Below, piece after piece: positions 1-8,348 of a stretch of DNA of 64,000 bases. Under the pieces are notes generated by a model. The model saw nothing but the letters and a program-made list of their open reading frames with translations. It did not search any database and was not told where the DNA came from. Numbering within the stretch: the stretch's first letter is position 1; the number at the start of each line of letters is the position of its first letter. The position numbers and the translations under genes were made by a program. The DNA lies in contig CAYJGF010000013.1 in assembly GCA_964369965.1 (NCBI GenBank), positions 9,723 to 73,722 of the forward strand, written 5' to 3'. The stretch comes from CAYJBH01 sp964369965. Lineage in GTDB: Bacteria; Bacillota; Clostridia; Oscillospirales; Ruminococcaceae.

Positions 1-2
1 GA

Positions 3-1433
3 TTGAAAAAGATGAATATAAAAAAAGCGTTAAACTCCAAAAAATTCCGGTACGGCGGTATTTCGGTGCTTTTCACCATTATTATAATCGCCGTCATAAT
101 TGTTATAAACCTTGTGGTTGAAAGCATGACCGAGCGTTTTAATCTAAAACAGGATATCACGGCGGAGGGGCTTTATTCCGTCTCCGACACCACCGTCGAC
201 ATGCTGGAAAACCTCACCGAGGATATCACCGTCTACATCATGCTGACCGAGTCGGAGGTCACCGCAAACACCGGCTACAACACCGCCAATGAACTGCTCA
301 AAAAAATGGTGGGTTATTCCGGCGGCCGTCTTTCCCTTGAATATGTCGACCTGCTGGTCAACCCGAATTTTCGCAACAACTTTGAAAATCCGGACGCTAT
401 TTTTTCCGGCTCTATTATAATGAAGAGCGCAAAACGTGAGCAGATAATCGACATCAACGACCTGTATGACACCAGTTATGACTTCAACACCGGTGAGGAA
501 TATGTCTCGGGATATCAGGCGGACCGCAAGTTTGCCTCCGCAGTGCACTATGTAACCACCGAGGAACTGCCGAGCGTCGCCTATACCACCGGTCACGGCG
601 AAATGACCGACAATGCCGCACTCACCGATGTTTTCACCACTAACAGCTATAGCGTGAGTGAGATTGCACTCCTTACCGAGGACATCCCCGAAGACCTTGA
701 CATGCTCGTTATCAACGCACCCTCCACCGATTTCTCGGAAGAGGAGATTGAAAAGCTCAACGAGTATTTGACCCGCTCCACCGCAAACAACCTTATCATA
801 ACCTACAATCCGCAAGCAGGCGAGTTGGAGCGACTTTATCGCTACCTCACCGAGTGGGGCGTAGAGCCGAGCGGTGGCATAGTCGTCGACGCGGAACGCG
901 CCGCCGGTGCTAACCCTGCCATGTTTGTCGCCGAGCTTGCCGAGCATGATATAACCACTCAAATCCCTGTCGATGCTGTCATTGTGCCGGGCGCTACCAG
1001 CCTTGATATCGTCTTTGATGCGGACGGATACCGCACCACCAATGTGCTCGCGCAGTCCTCCGGCTCTGCCTATGTCGAAGGGGATGAATCACTGCAAGCA
1101 CCGTTCCCCGTAGTAGTTTTAACACAGGACAACCAGTATATTGACAACGAGAGTGTCGCTCACAACGTGCTGTTTATCGGCGGTTGGGAGATGACCTCGG
1201 ATTATCTGCTCGACAACAGCGCATTCCAAAACAATAACCTTATAACCGCCTCGCTCGATTATATGAACCCGGCGGTGGACGCAGTTTTGGTCGATGCGGT
1301 GGACTTTAGCAATCCGCAGATGATAATAACCGGCAACACCTCGATAGTTATCCTTGTCACAACGGTGATCATTCTGCCGCTCGCCTTTATCGCAATCGGC
1401 ATCACGGTATTTCTCAGGAGAAAAAATAAATAA
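3..1433 (+). CDS. GldG-like ABC-2 transporter accessory membrane protein
   Basis: A 476-residue protein with one N-terminal membrane segment (about residues 19-39), a large extracytoplasmic domain and one C-terminal membrane segment (about 448-470) ending in RRKNK. This layout and the central domain fit the GldG / ABC-type auxiliary component family, which works with an ABC-2 ATPase and permease; neither is in the window, so they should lie just to the left. The TTG at 3 overlaps a TGA (4-6) that may end the preceding gene, a coupling typical of such operons. An ATG at 12 is the alternative start. The next gene overlaps its stop by one base. The substrate of the transporter is unknown. Family placement is by recognition of architecture, not a search. 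Confidence 0.75.
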   Translation: MKKMNIKKALNSKKFRYGGISVLFTIIIIAVIIVINLVVESMTERFNLKQDITAEGLYSVSDTTVDMLENLTEDITVYIMLTESEVTANTGYNTANELLKKMVGYSGGRLSLEYVDLLVNPNFRNNFENPDAIFSGSIIMKSAKREQIIDINDLYDTSYDFNTGEEYVSGYQADRKFASAVHYVTTEELPSVAYTTGHGEMTDNAALTDVFTTNSYSVSEIALLTEDIPEDLDMLVINAPSTDFSEEEIEKLNEYLTRSTANNLIITYNPQAGELERLYRYLTEWGVEPSGGIVVDAERAAGANPAMFVAELAEHDITTQIPVDAVIVPGATSLDIVFDADGYRTTNVLAQSSGSAYVEGDESLQAPFPVVVLTQDNQYIDNESVAHNVLFIGGWEMTSDYLLDNSAFQNNNLITASLDYMNPAVDAVLVDAVDFSNPQMIITGNTSIVILVTTVIILPLAFIAIGITVFLRRKNK

Positions 1434-2929
1434 TGAAAAAGTTCAGAGGGCTTATCGTCGCCGCGGCGGTTTTGGTAGTTGCGGTGGCGGCATATGTAAT
1501 ATTAACCACCGTTGACTTTTCGGCAACCGAGGATGTATCGAGCGATGTACCCTCAACCCCGACAGAGCTTAGCTATCTTATAGATGTCGACGCCGCCGAG
1601 GTCAGCTCGGTCACGGTGGAAAACGACAATACCTACACCATAATTACCGACGATGTTGCCGAGGACGAAAGCTTGACCTACTCCCTCGAAGATGACGGTT
1701 TTGCCTACATTGACGGCTTGATATCGGCGGCGGCGGTGGGGCTAATAAGCATCACCACCGACCCCGAGCCGATAGCAACCGGCGACCTTGCACAGTACGG
1801 TCTTGACACCCCTGCCGCCGTCGTCACGGTCGAGGCAACCTCCGGCGATATTATCTATGAAATTGGCGACGCCGCACCGGGCGATTCCGAATACTATGCA
1901 AAACTTGCAGACAGCGACGACGTCTATCTTATCCCCTCATCCGACGCGATGTATGCTCTTGACACGAAGCACCAGTTCCGCGACCGCAGTGTCTTCTCCT
2001 ATGTGGTAGGCACCGATATCGAGAGCGAAATTTTCGAATCCTTTGTGCTCCAAAGATCTTCCGGTCCGACCATCGAGTTAACCGCGAGGGAAAGCATAGA
2101 TGAATTCGGTTCCGCGTTTGAGATGACTTCACCGTATATGAGCGACACCAACGACGTGATACTCAGCGAGGATATATTCACATTTTTCTCATCACTGTCC
2201 TACAGCGAAATTATCGAGGACAACCCGGAGGATTTAGAGCAGTACGGCATAGCAAATGTGATTGAGGAGGAGCAGACCGACGACGAGGAGACCCCCGATA
2301 CCGACAATGAGGTTGCCGAACCTCTCGTGGCATCAACCACTGCAACCTTTGTGATAAACGACGACCTCACCATAACCCTCGGCGACTTCACCGACGAGAG
2401 TGAGACGGCATACTACGCGACGGTGTCCGGTGTTGATTCGGTGGTGACATTCCCCAGCTCGGCATTCCCCTTTATCGACATTGATTATATCGAACTCATG
2501 TCCTCACTGCTTTGGCTACACAATATAGTCGAGGTCGAGACGGTGGATATGACCACTCCGAGTGGCACGTATGAGCTTGCCCTCACCCACTTCCCTGCCG
2601 AGACGGAGGAGGACACAGCATATCTCGAGGCAACCCTTGACGGCGAGAGCATCGAGGAGGATTTTGCAAAGGATATCTACCTTGCAATCCTGTCGGTCAC
2701 AATGTCGTCCGACCTTGATGAAGACCCCGAAATAGGTGAGTCGGAATACTCTTTCACCATAAATAAGATGGACGGCTATTCCCAGACTATGGACTTCTAT
2801 AGAATAAACGAGCGTCAGTACGGCGCGGTCAAGGACGGCGAACCGTTGCCGTTTTATGTAAACATCGACCTTTTAAATGATGTCGATGAAATAATCCTCG
2901 GGATTAAGGACGGCACACACACAGGATAA
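1433..2929 (+). CDS. DUF4340-like membrane-anchored protein
   Basis: A 498-residue protein with one N-terminal signal anchor (residues 5-25) and a long acidic, threonine-rich extracytoplasmic region that seems to hold two related beta-rich halves (about 45-290 and 300-495). The ATG overlaps the stop of the GldG-like gene (TAATG), so the two are translationally coupled. DUF4340 proteins usually sit directly after GldG-like genes in ABC-2 operons, and that position is the main support for the call. A highly acidic linker rich in Glu and Asp lies near residues 278-295. Biochemical role unknown; it probably forms part of the same envelope complex. Confidence 0.72.
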   Translation: MKKFRGLIVAAAVLVVAVAAYVILTTVDFSATEDVSSDVPSTPTELSYLIDVDAAEVSSVTVENDNTYTIITDDVAEDESLTYSLEDDGFAYIDGLISAAAVGLISITTDPEPIATGDLAQYGLDTPAAVVTVEATSGDIIYEIGDAAPGDSEYYAKLADSDDVYLIPSSDAMYALDTKHQFRDRSVFSYVVGTDIESEIFESFVLQRSSGPTIELTARESIDEFGSAFEMTSPYMSDTNDVILSEDIFTFFSSLSYSEIIEDNPEDLEQYGIANVIEEEQTDDEETPDTDNEVAEPLVASTTATFVINDDLTITLGDFTDESETAYYATVSGVDSVVTFPSSAFPFIDIDYIELMSSLLWLHNIVEVETVDMTTPSGTYELALTHFPAETEEDTAYLEATLDGESIEEDFAKDIYLAILSVTMSSDLDEDPEIGESEYSFTINKMDGYSQTMDFYRINERQYGAVKDGEPLPFYVNIDLLNDVDEIILGIKDGTHTG

Positions 2930-2949
2930 TTAATTTCGGTGAACGACTA

Positions 2950-3768
2950 ATGACTAACAGTGAATGGCTAAAAGGAATTATAAACGACTGCGATGCGGTG
3001 GTGGTGGGGGCCGGTGCCGGGCTCTCCGCCGCCGCCGGACTGCTTTATAACGGTGAGCGTTTCACCGAAAACTTTGCCGATTTCATACAAAAATACCATT
3101 ATGACAATATGTACAGCGCCGCCTTTCAGCGCTACACCTCACAGGAGGAGCACTGGGCGTACTGGAGCCGCCATATCGAGCTTAACCGCTATGCTTTCGA
3201 CCCGGGCGAGGTTTTTCGCACACTGTTGCAACTTGTGGGTGGTAGGGATTATTTTGTCATAACCACCAACGTCGACCACTGTTTTCAAAAGAGCGGTTTC
3301 GACAAAAAACGGCTTTTTTACACTCAGGGGGACTACGGGCTTTGGCAGTGCTCGCGCCCCTGTCACAGTGCCACATATGACAATGTTGAGACGGTGAGGG
3401 AGATGGTGCAGGCGCAAAAAGACATGAAAATCCCGAGCCAGCTTATCCCCCACTGCCCGAGATGTGGCGCTAATATGAGCATGAATTTGCGCAGTGACGC
3501 GACCTTTGTCGAGGACAAGGGTTGGCATGACGCCGCGGCACGCTATGAAAAGTTTATTAATGAGCATAGGCACGGTCGGGTGGTCTATCTGGAGCTTGGG
3601 GTCGGCTACAACACCCCCTCCATAATCAAATACCCCTTTTGGCAGTTTGTCTACCAAAACAAGGACGCTACTTATATCAGCATAAACAAAGAAAAACAAC
3701 CGATCCCAAAAGAAATTGAGAGTCGGTCGTATGTGGTGGCGGATGATGTGAGTAATCTGTTTGTTTAA
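2950..3768 (+). CDS. Class M sirtuin (SirTM-like), probable protein ADP-ribosyltransferase
   Basis: A 272-residue Sir2-fold protein. The NAD-binding motif GAGAGLSAAAG is at residues 20-30 and TTNVDH at 105-110. At the position of the usual catalytic His the sequence reads TQGDYG (Gln126). Four cysteines in two pairs (C134/C138 and C169/C172) can form the structural zinc site. Replacement of the catalytic His by Gln is a hallmark of SirTM enzymes, which ADP-ribosylate a lipoylated GcvH-like protein rather than deacylating lysine. Its 3' end overlaps the convergent macrodomain gene by 4 bp, and macrodomain linkage is the other SirTM hallmark. No GcvH-like or lipoate ligase gene is in the window, so the target protein is unknown. 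Confidence 0.82.
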   Translation: MTNSEWLKGIINDCDAVVVGAGAGLSAAAGLLYNGERFTENFADFIQKYHYDNMYSAAFQRYTSQEEHWAYWSRHIELNRYAFDPGEVFRTLLQLVGGRDYFVITTNVDHCFQKSGFDKKRLFYTQGDYGLWQCSRPCHSATYDNVETVREMVQAQKDMKIPSQLIPHCPRCGANMSMNLRSDATFVEDKGWHDAAARYEKFINEHRHGRVVYLELGVGYNTPSIIKYPFWQFVYQNKDATYISINKEKQPIPKEIESRSYVVADDVSNLFV

Positions 3769-4538
3769 AGCAAAATATCCTCATAAATCTCTTTATCCTC
3801 ATCGCAAAACACGTTGAACACCACCTTTTCGAGGGTGGTGTTTTCTTGCAAAAATTCCCTCACCGTGCTCACCGCTATTCTTGCCGCCTCGCGTTTTGGG
3901 AAGTGAAACTCCCCTGTCGAGATGCAGCAAAAAGCGATAGAATTGACATTATTTTCCACTGCCAAATTCAGGCAGGATTTGTAACAATTTGCCAGTAAAT
4001 TTCTGTCAGTCGTGGTCAACGGTGCGGTGATAATCGGGCCTACCGTATGCAGGATATACTCGCTTGGCAGGTTAAACGCCGGCGTGATTTTAGCGTCACC
4101 GGTTTTTTCGTCGTGCCCTTGTTTTTGCATCAAATCATCACAAAAAGCGCGCAAACGCACGCCGGAGAGGGTGTGGATGATGTTGTCTATACACCCATGA
4201 CACGGCACAAAACAGCCTCGCATTGCCGAGTTTGCGGCGTTGACTATCGCGTCAATTTTGAGGGTGGTAATATCTCCCTGCCAGAGGTAAATTCTTCCAT
4301 TTTTCTCCACCGGTGAAAGCAAATCTGCGTGCGTTACCCCCCTGCTTTTTATCTCATCTTGCAGATACTCATCCTGCACCGACAAAAACTCGTCGCTCAC
4401 AGGCACAGCCGCACGGACATTCAAAAGTGAGCGCAGGAGCTTTTTTTGCCCCTGCGCATCGCTCGGGACGGCAATATCCGCGTATCGCTCGTCCTCATTT
4501 ATTAGATAATCAATTAAAAACCTTATTCGACTATCCAT
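3765..4538 (-). CDS. Zinc-containing macrodomain protein (protein-ADP-ribose hydrolase)
   Basis: A macrodomain with GDIT (residues 88-91) and the AIVNAANSAM segment (97-106) that contact ADP-ribose. It is followed by GCFVPCHGCIDN, where C109, C113, H114 and C116 are candidate zinc ligands. The Cys/His insertion marks the zinc-macro subclass known to remove ADP-ribose from SirTM targets. An N-terminal helical stretch of about 75 residues precedes the domain, as in that subclass. The start at 4538 is preferred because AAGGA lies about 12 nt upstream; the ATG at 4550 has AAGGA directly against it. The gene converges on the sirtuin, so the pair likely writes and erases the same mark. Confidence 0.85.
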   Translation of the reverse strand: MDSRIRFLIDYLINEDERYADIAVPSDAQGQKKLLRSLLNVRAAVPVSDEFLSVQDEYLQDEIKSRGVTHADLLSPVEKNGRIYLWQGDITTLKIDAIVNAANSAMRGCFVPCHGCIDNIIHTLSGVRLRAFCDDLMQKQGHDEKTGDAKITPAFNLPSEYILHTVGPIITAPLTTTDRNLLANCYKSCLNLAVENNVNSIAFCCISTGEFHFPKREAARIAVSTVREFLQENTTLEKVVFNVFCDEDKEIYEDILL

Positions 4539-4593
4539 ATTTATAACCATTCCTTATTGATGTTTTTTTCGGTTTCGCCACATGCTGACGAAA

Positions 4594-4614
4594 TTTCAGC
4601 GTTTTCCGCTGAAA
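4594..4614 (-). terminator. Stem-loop downstream of glmS
   Basis: TTTCAGCG (4594-4601) and CGCTGAAA (4607-4614) form a perfect 8-bp stem with a 5-nt loop, 38 bp past the glmS stop. On the minus strand the stem is followed only by ATTTCG, so as an intrinsic terminator it is weak. It may end the long minus-strand run before the macrodomain gene. Confidence 0.35.
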
Positions 4615-4651
4615 AGAAACAAAACTCGGGAGTTCGAAAATTTTTTTAAAC

Positions 4652-6481
4652 TTATTCCACCGTCACGCTCTTGGCGAGGTTTTTGGGCTTGTCAATGTCG
4701 CAACCGCGCAGTTTTGCGATATAGTAGGAGAATATTTGCAACGGCACTATGCTCAAAAGCGGTGCAAACTCGTCGGGGCACTCCGGTATATAAATAGCGT
4801 GGTCGACATTGTTTTCCATCCCCTTATTGCCACTGCCGGTGAGCCCGATTACCCGTGCACCGCGCGACTTGACCTCCTGTATATTGGACATCATCTTCTC
4901 ATAAAGTCGTTTTTGGGTGGCAATGGCAACGACCAGTGTGTCCTGCTCGATAAGTGCAATGGTGCCGTGTTTAAGCTCCCCTGCCGCTATCGCGAAGGAG
5001 TTGATATAGGATATTTCTTTAAGTTTAAGAGAGCCCTCCAGCGACACCGCACTGTCGGTGCCTCGTCCGATAAAAAACACCTGATTGGTGCGATATAGCT
5101 TTTTCGCGAGGGTGTAAATCCCCTTTTCCTCCGCTAAAACCTCTTTCAGCTTGTTCGGTATCTGTTTGAGTTCATATATATAGTCGGCATAGCGCTCATC
5201 ACTCAACTCGTTTTTGAGCCGACCCATATATATTGCGATAAGGTACAGGCACATCAACTGGGTGGTGTACGCCTTGGTGGAAGCAACCGCAATCTCGGGG
5301 CCTGCCCAGGTGTAGAATACATCATCCGACTCGCGCGCGACGGAGCTGCCGACAACATTGACAATGGAGAGTATGCGTGCGCCTGCCTGCTTTGCACACC
5401 GCAATGCCGCAAGGGTGTCCAGCGTCTCACCGGACTGACTTATCGCTATAAACAGTGTCTTGTCGTCCAAAAACGGCTCGCGATATCTAAACTCCGACGC
5501 AATATCCACCTCAACGGGGATTTTTGCAAACTTCTCTATTGCGTATTTGCCGATGAGCCCTGCGTGGTATGCCGTGCCACATGCGACGATATACACGCGG
5601 TCAAACCCCTCAATGTCCTCGGCGGTGAGATTAATTCCGTCCGACAGGATATCGTCACTGTCCGACAGGCGGCGACGCAGTGTCTCCTCCAGACCGTGCG
5701 GTTGCTCGTTAATCTCCTTGAGCATAAAGTGCTCGTAGCCGTCCTTCTCCGCCGAGTCGGCATCCCATGTGACGTGGAATACATCGCGTTTTACCACCCC
5801 CCGCTCGGCGTTGTAGATGGTGACCTTGTCCTTGGTGAGCTCCACCGTCTCGTTATTTTCGATAAGATATATTTCGCGCACGTATTTCAACAGCGCCGGT
5901 ATGTCAGAGGCGATATAGTTGGAGTCATGCGATAGCCCGACCACCATCGGCGAGTCTTTGCGCACCGCTATAATCCTGTCCGGCTCGTCGGCAGCGATGG
6001 CGGCGATGGCATACGCACCGCGCATACGCTCGACCGCTTTATACATGGCATCCAGCAGGTCGCCCTTATAAAAAGTTTTGAGCAGGTGGGCGATGACCTC
6101 GGTGTCGGTCGCCGAAACAAAGCTCACCCCGTGCTCAACTTTTAGATACTCACGCAGTTCCTCATAATTCTCGATAATGCCGTTGTGCACAACCGCTATA
6201 CTGCCGTCCTCACTGCTGTGCGGGTGGGCATTCACGTCGGACGGCTCACCGTGGGTCGCCCAACGGGTGTGCCCGATGCCACAACCCGAGTCAAACGCGG
6301 TGTCGCCGAGCAGAGTCTCCAGCTCCGCCATACGACCTTTGCATTTTTTAAGCTCGATTTTTTTGTTGATGTTCAGCGCAATTCCGGCGGAGTCATAGCC
6401 ACGATACTCCAGTTTTTTTAGCCCGTTGACTATCACCTTTTTTGCGCCACTCTGTCCGACATAACCTACTATTCCACACAT
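4652..6481 (-). CDS. glmS: Glutamine-fructose-6-phosphate aminotransferase (isomerizing)
   Basis: A 609-residue protein that makes glucosamine-6-phosphate from fructose-6-phosphate and glutamine, the first step toward UDP-GlcNAc for peptidoglycan. It begins MCGIVGYVG; Cys2 is the glutaminase nucleophile exposed after Met removal. GHTRWATHG lies near residue 71. Two SIS domains follow from about residue 285 (CGTAYHAG, ISQSGET, STKAYTTQ), and the C-terminus is the conserved KSVTVE. Full family length. The start has GGAGGTAAC just upstream. Only 10 bp separate it from the upstream ABC exporter gene, leaving no room for a glmS ribozyme, so expression probably follows the exporter operon. Confidence 0.97.
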   Translation of the reverse strand: MCGIVGYVGQSGAKKVIVNGLKKLEYRGYDSAGIALNINKKIELKKCKGRMAELETLLGDTAFDSGCGIGHTRWATHGEPSDVNAHPHSSEDGSIAVVHNGIIENYEELREYLKVEHGVSFVSATDTEVIAHLLKTFYKGDLLDAMYKAVERMRGAYAIAAIAADEPDRIIAVRKDSPMVVGLSHDSNYIASDIPALLKYVREIYLIENNETVELTKDKVTIYNAERGVVKRDVFHVTWDADSAEKDGYEHFMLKEINEQPHGLEETLRRRLSDSDDILSDGINLTAEDIEGFDRVYIVACGTAYHAGLIGKYAIEKFAKIPVEVDIASEFRYREPFLDDKTLFIAISQSGETLDTLAALRCAKQAGARILSIVNVVGSSVARESDDVFYTWAGPEIAVASTKAYTTQLMCLYLIAIYMGRLKNELSDERYADYIYELKQIPNKLKEVLAEEKGIYTLAKKLYRTNQVFFIGRGTDSAVSLEGSLKLKEISYINSFAIAAGELKHGTIALIEQDTLVVAIATQKRLYEKMMSNIQEVKSRGARVIGLTGSGNKGMENNVDHAIYIPECPDEFAPLLSIVPLQIFSYYIAKLRGCDIDKPKNLAKSVTVE

Positions 6482-6491
6482 ATGTTACCTC

Positions 6492-8342
6492 CTAATCTTC
6501 GTTTAAAATATGCTCCGTTGCCTCCTCAGCAAACTGTTTTTCATAAAGGTCGGCATAATACCCACCCTTTTTCAAAAGTTCGCTGTTTGTCCCTTTTTCT
6601 ATTATCTTGCCGTCCTTGACCACCAATATGACGTCCGCCTTGCGTATGGTGGAAAGTCGGTGTGCTATCAAAAATGAGGTGCGCGAGCCGATAAGTTTCG
6701 CTATTGCCTCCTGTATCAACTCCTCCGTCTTGGTGTCGATGGAGGCGGTTGCCTCGTCCAGAACAAATATGGCCGGGTTTGCAATAATAGCCCTTGCAAA
6801 AGATATAAGCTGTTTTTCACCGGTAGAAAGGTGTGTGCCACCCTCCCCGACCTCGCTGTCGTACCCCTCTTTCATCGCCATAACCGTGTCGTGGACGTTG
6901 ACAAGTTTTGCCGCCGCAATTACATCCTCATCGGTGGCATCAAGTCGACCGTATCTTATATTCTCCATCACCGAACCGGAAAAAAGGTGCGGCGATTGCA
7001 ACACATAACCGATACTGCTGTGCAACCAGAGGACACTGCGCTCTTTATAGTCTACACCATCTATAAGTATTCTACCCCCCGTCGGCTCAAAAAATCGACA
7101 GGTGAGGTTGACAAGGGTGGATTTGCCGGCGCCGGTCTCGCCGACGATGGCGACGGTCGTGCCGGCAGGGACATCAAGGTTAAAGTTTTCAAGAACATTC
7201 TCATTGCCGTCATGGTACATAAAGGTCAGGTTTTCATAGGTTATATGACCTTTTATAGGCTCCCAATTCTCCTCCTTTGGCTCGAATGTGGTGCCGTACT
7301 TCTCCTCCACCTCGGGTGTGTCGGTAATCATCGGTTCGACGCCCAGCAGCTGCTCGCACCTCTCGACATTGACCTGCGCCGCCACAAATGTGGACAAGCT
7401 CCTCGCCAGTTGGCTGACCGGTGCCGCTATGACAAGCGCGTAGTTGATAAACACCGCAAGACCGTCGACGCCGAGCGTCTCGGCAATGACCATGTCGCCA
7501 CCGAATGTGATGACCATAGCCACCGCGACGGATGTGAGTGCCGCAACGATAGGGATATAAACGGCGCTGAGCATAGACGCGTGAACCGAGCTATGCTTCA
7601 TATCGGTGGTGATGGACTTAAATCCCAATAAATTCTTATGCTCTATAACCAGTGTTTTAGACGTTTTTGCGCCGGAAATCCCCTCGTTATAAGCTCGCGT
7701 CAACTCGGAATTGACAAAGCGAACTTGACGGTTGGCGAGCAATATCTTATGCTGGAAGATATAGGTCAGCACCGTGATAAACGGCACCACACTCACGACA
7801 ATCAACGCAAGGGTGACATTGATGTTAAACATCATCACCACATAGCCGACTATACACGCAACACTCCACACAATATCGACCAAACTCCATGCGAAAATGG
7901 TGCCTATCCTCATGGTGTCGCTCATAACCCGTGCGAGTGTCGTGCCGACCGGTGTGGTGTTAAAATAGTCAAATCCGAGTGTTTGCAGGTGGCGGTACAT
8001 GGCACTTTTCAGATCGCGCGATATATTCATCTCAACTCGAATGGCGTTTTTTGCCATCAGTATGGTGGTGGTCACCTGAAATATGATCAGCACGACACAA
8101 AACGCGACAAAAAGCCATATGCCGTCGGTGGTCATCGGGATTATAAACTGCGCCACCGCATAACCGCTCAACAGTGGCATGACGGTATCCACTCCGGCGG
8201 CAAAAAACATAAAAAGGCACAACAATGCTATCCTGCCACGGTAGGGTTTTACAAACGGCAGAACCGACTGCCATGTCTTAAGCGACGACAGTCGTATGTC
8301 AATTTTTTCTACATCATGCTCGTTAATCGCTCTGTCCCCCAA
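6492..8342 (-). CDS. Heterodimeric ABC exporter subunit 2 (membrane domain plus ATPase)
   Basis: A 616-residue half-exporter: six membrane segments over about residues 35-320, then an ATPase domain with Walker A GETGAGKST and Walker B IFVLDEATASID with the catalytic Glu present. The signature is altered (LSTGEKQ instead of LSGGQ). The preceding gene shows the complementary defect, so the two form an asymmetric pair with one canonical and one degenerate ATP site, as in BmrCD, LmrCD and TM287/288. Such pairs export drugs, lipids or peptides; the substrate cannot be read from sequence. Six bp separate it from subunit 1. Confidence 0.9.
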   Translation of the reverse strand: MGDRAINEHDVEKIDIRLSSLKTWQSVLPFVKPYRGRIALLCLFMFFAAGVDTVMPLLSGYAVAQFIIPMTTDGIWLFVAFCVVLIIFQVTTTILMAKNAIRVEMNISRDLKSAMYRHLQTLGFDYFNTTPVGTTLARVMSDTMRIGTIFAWSLVDIVWSVACIVGYVVMMFNINVTLALIVVSVVPFITVLTYIFQHKILLANRQVRFVNSELTRAYNEGISGAKTSKTLVIEHKNLLGFKSITTDMKHSSVHASMLSAVYIPIVAALTSVAVAMVITFGGDMVIAETLGVDGLAVFINYALVIAAPVSQLARSLSTFVAAQVNVERCEQLLGVEPMITDTPEVEEKYGTTFEPKEENWEPIKGHITYENLTFMYHDGNENVLENFNLDVPAGTTVAIVGETGAGKSTLVNLTCRFFEPTGGRILIDGVDYKERSVLWLHSSIGYVLQSPHLFSGSVMENIRYGRLDATDEDVIAAAKLVNVHDTVMAMKEGYDSEVGEGGTHLSTGEKQLISFARAIIANPAIFVLDEATASIDTKTEELIQEAIAKLIGSRTSFLIAHRLSTIRKADVILVVKDGKIIEKGTNSELLKKGGYYADLYEKQFAEEATEHILNED

Positions 8343-8348
8343 ATATTT

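Noticed and set aside
144..962. 272-codon minus-strand frame
   Set aside because: It is antisense to the GldG-like gene, with a composition typical of a reverse-frame shadow and no family resemblance.
6482..6491. glmS ribozyme upstream of glmS
   Set aside because: Only 10 bp lie between the exporter stop and glmS start; the ribozyme needs well over 100 bases.
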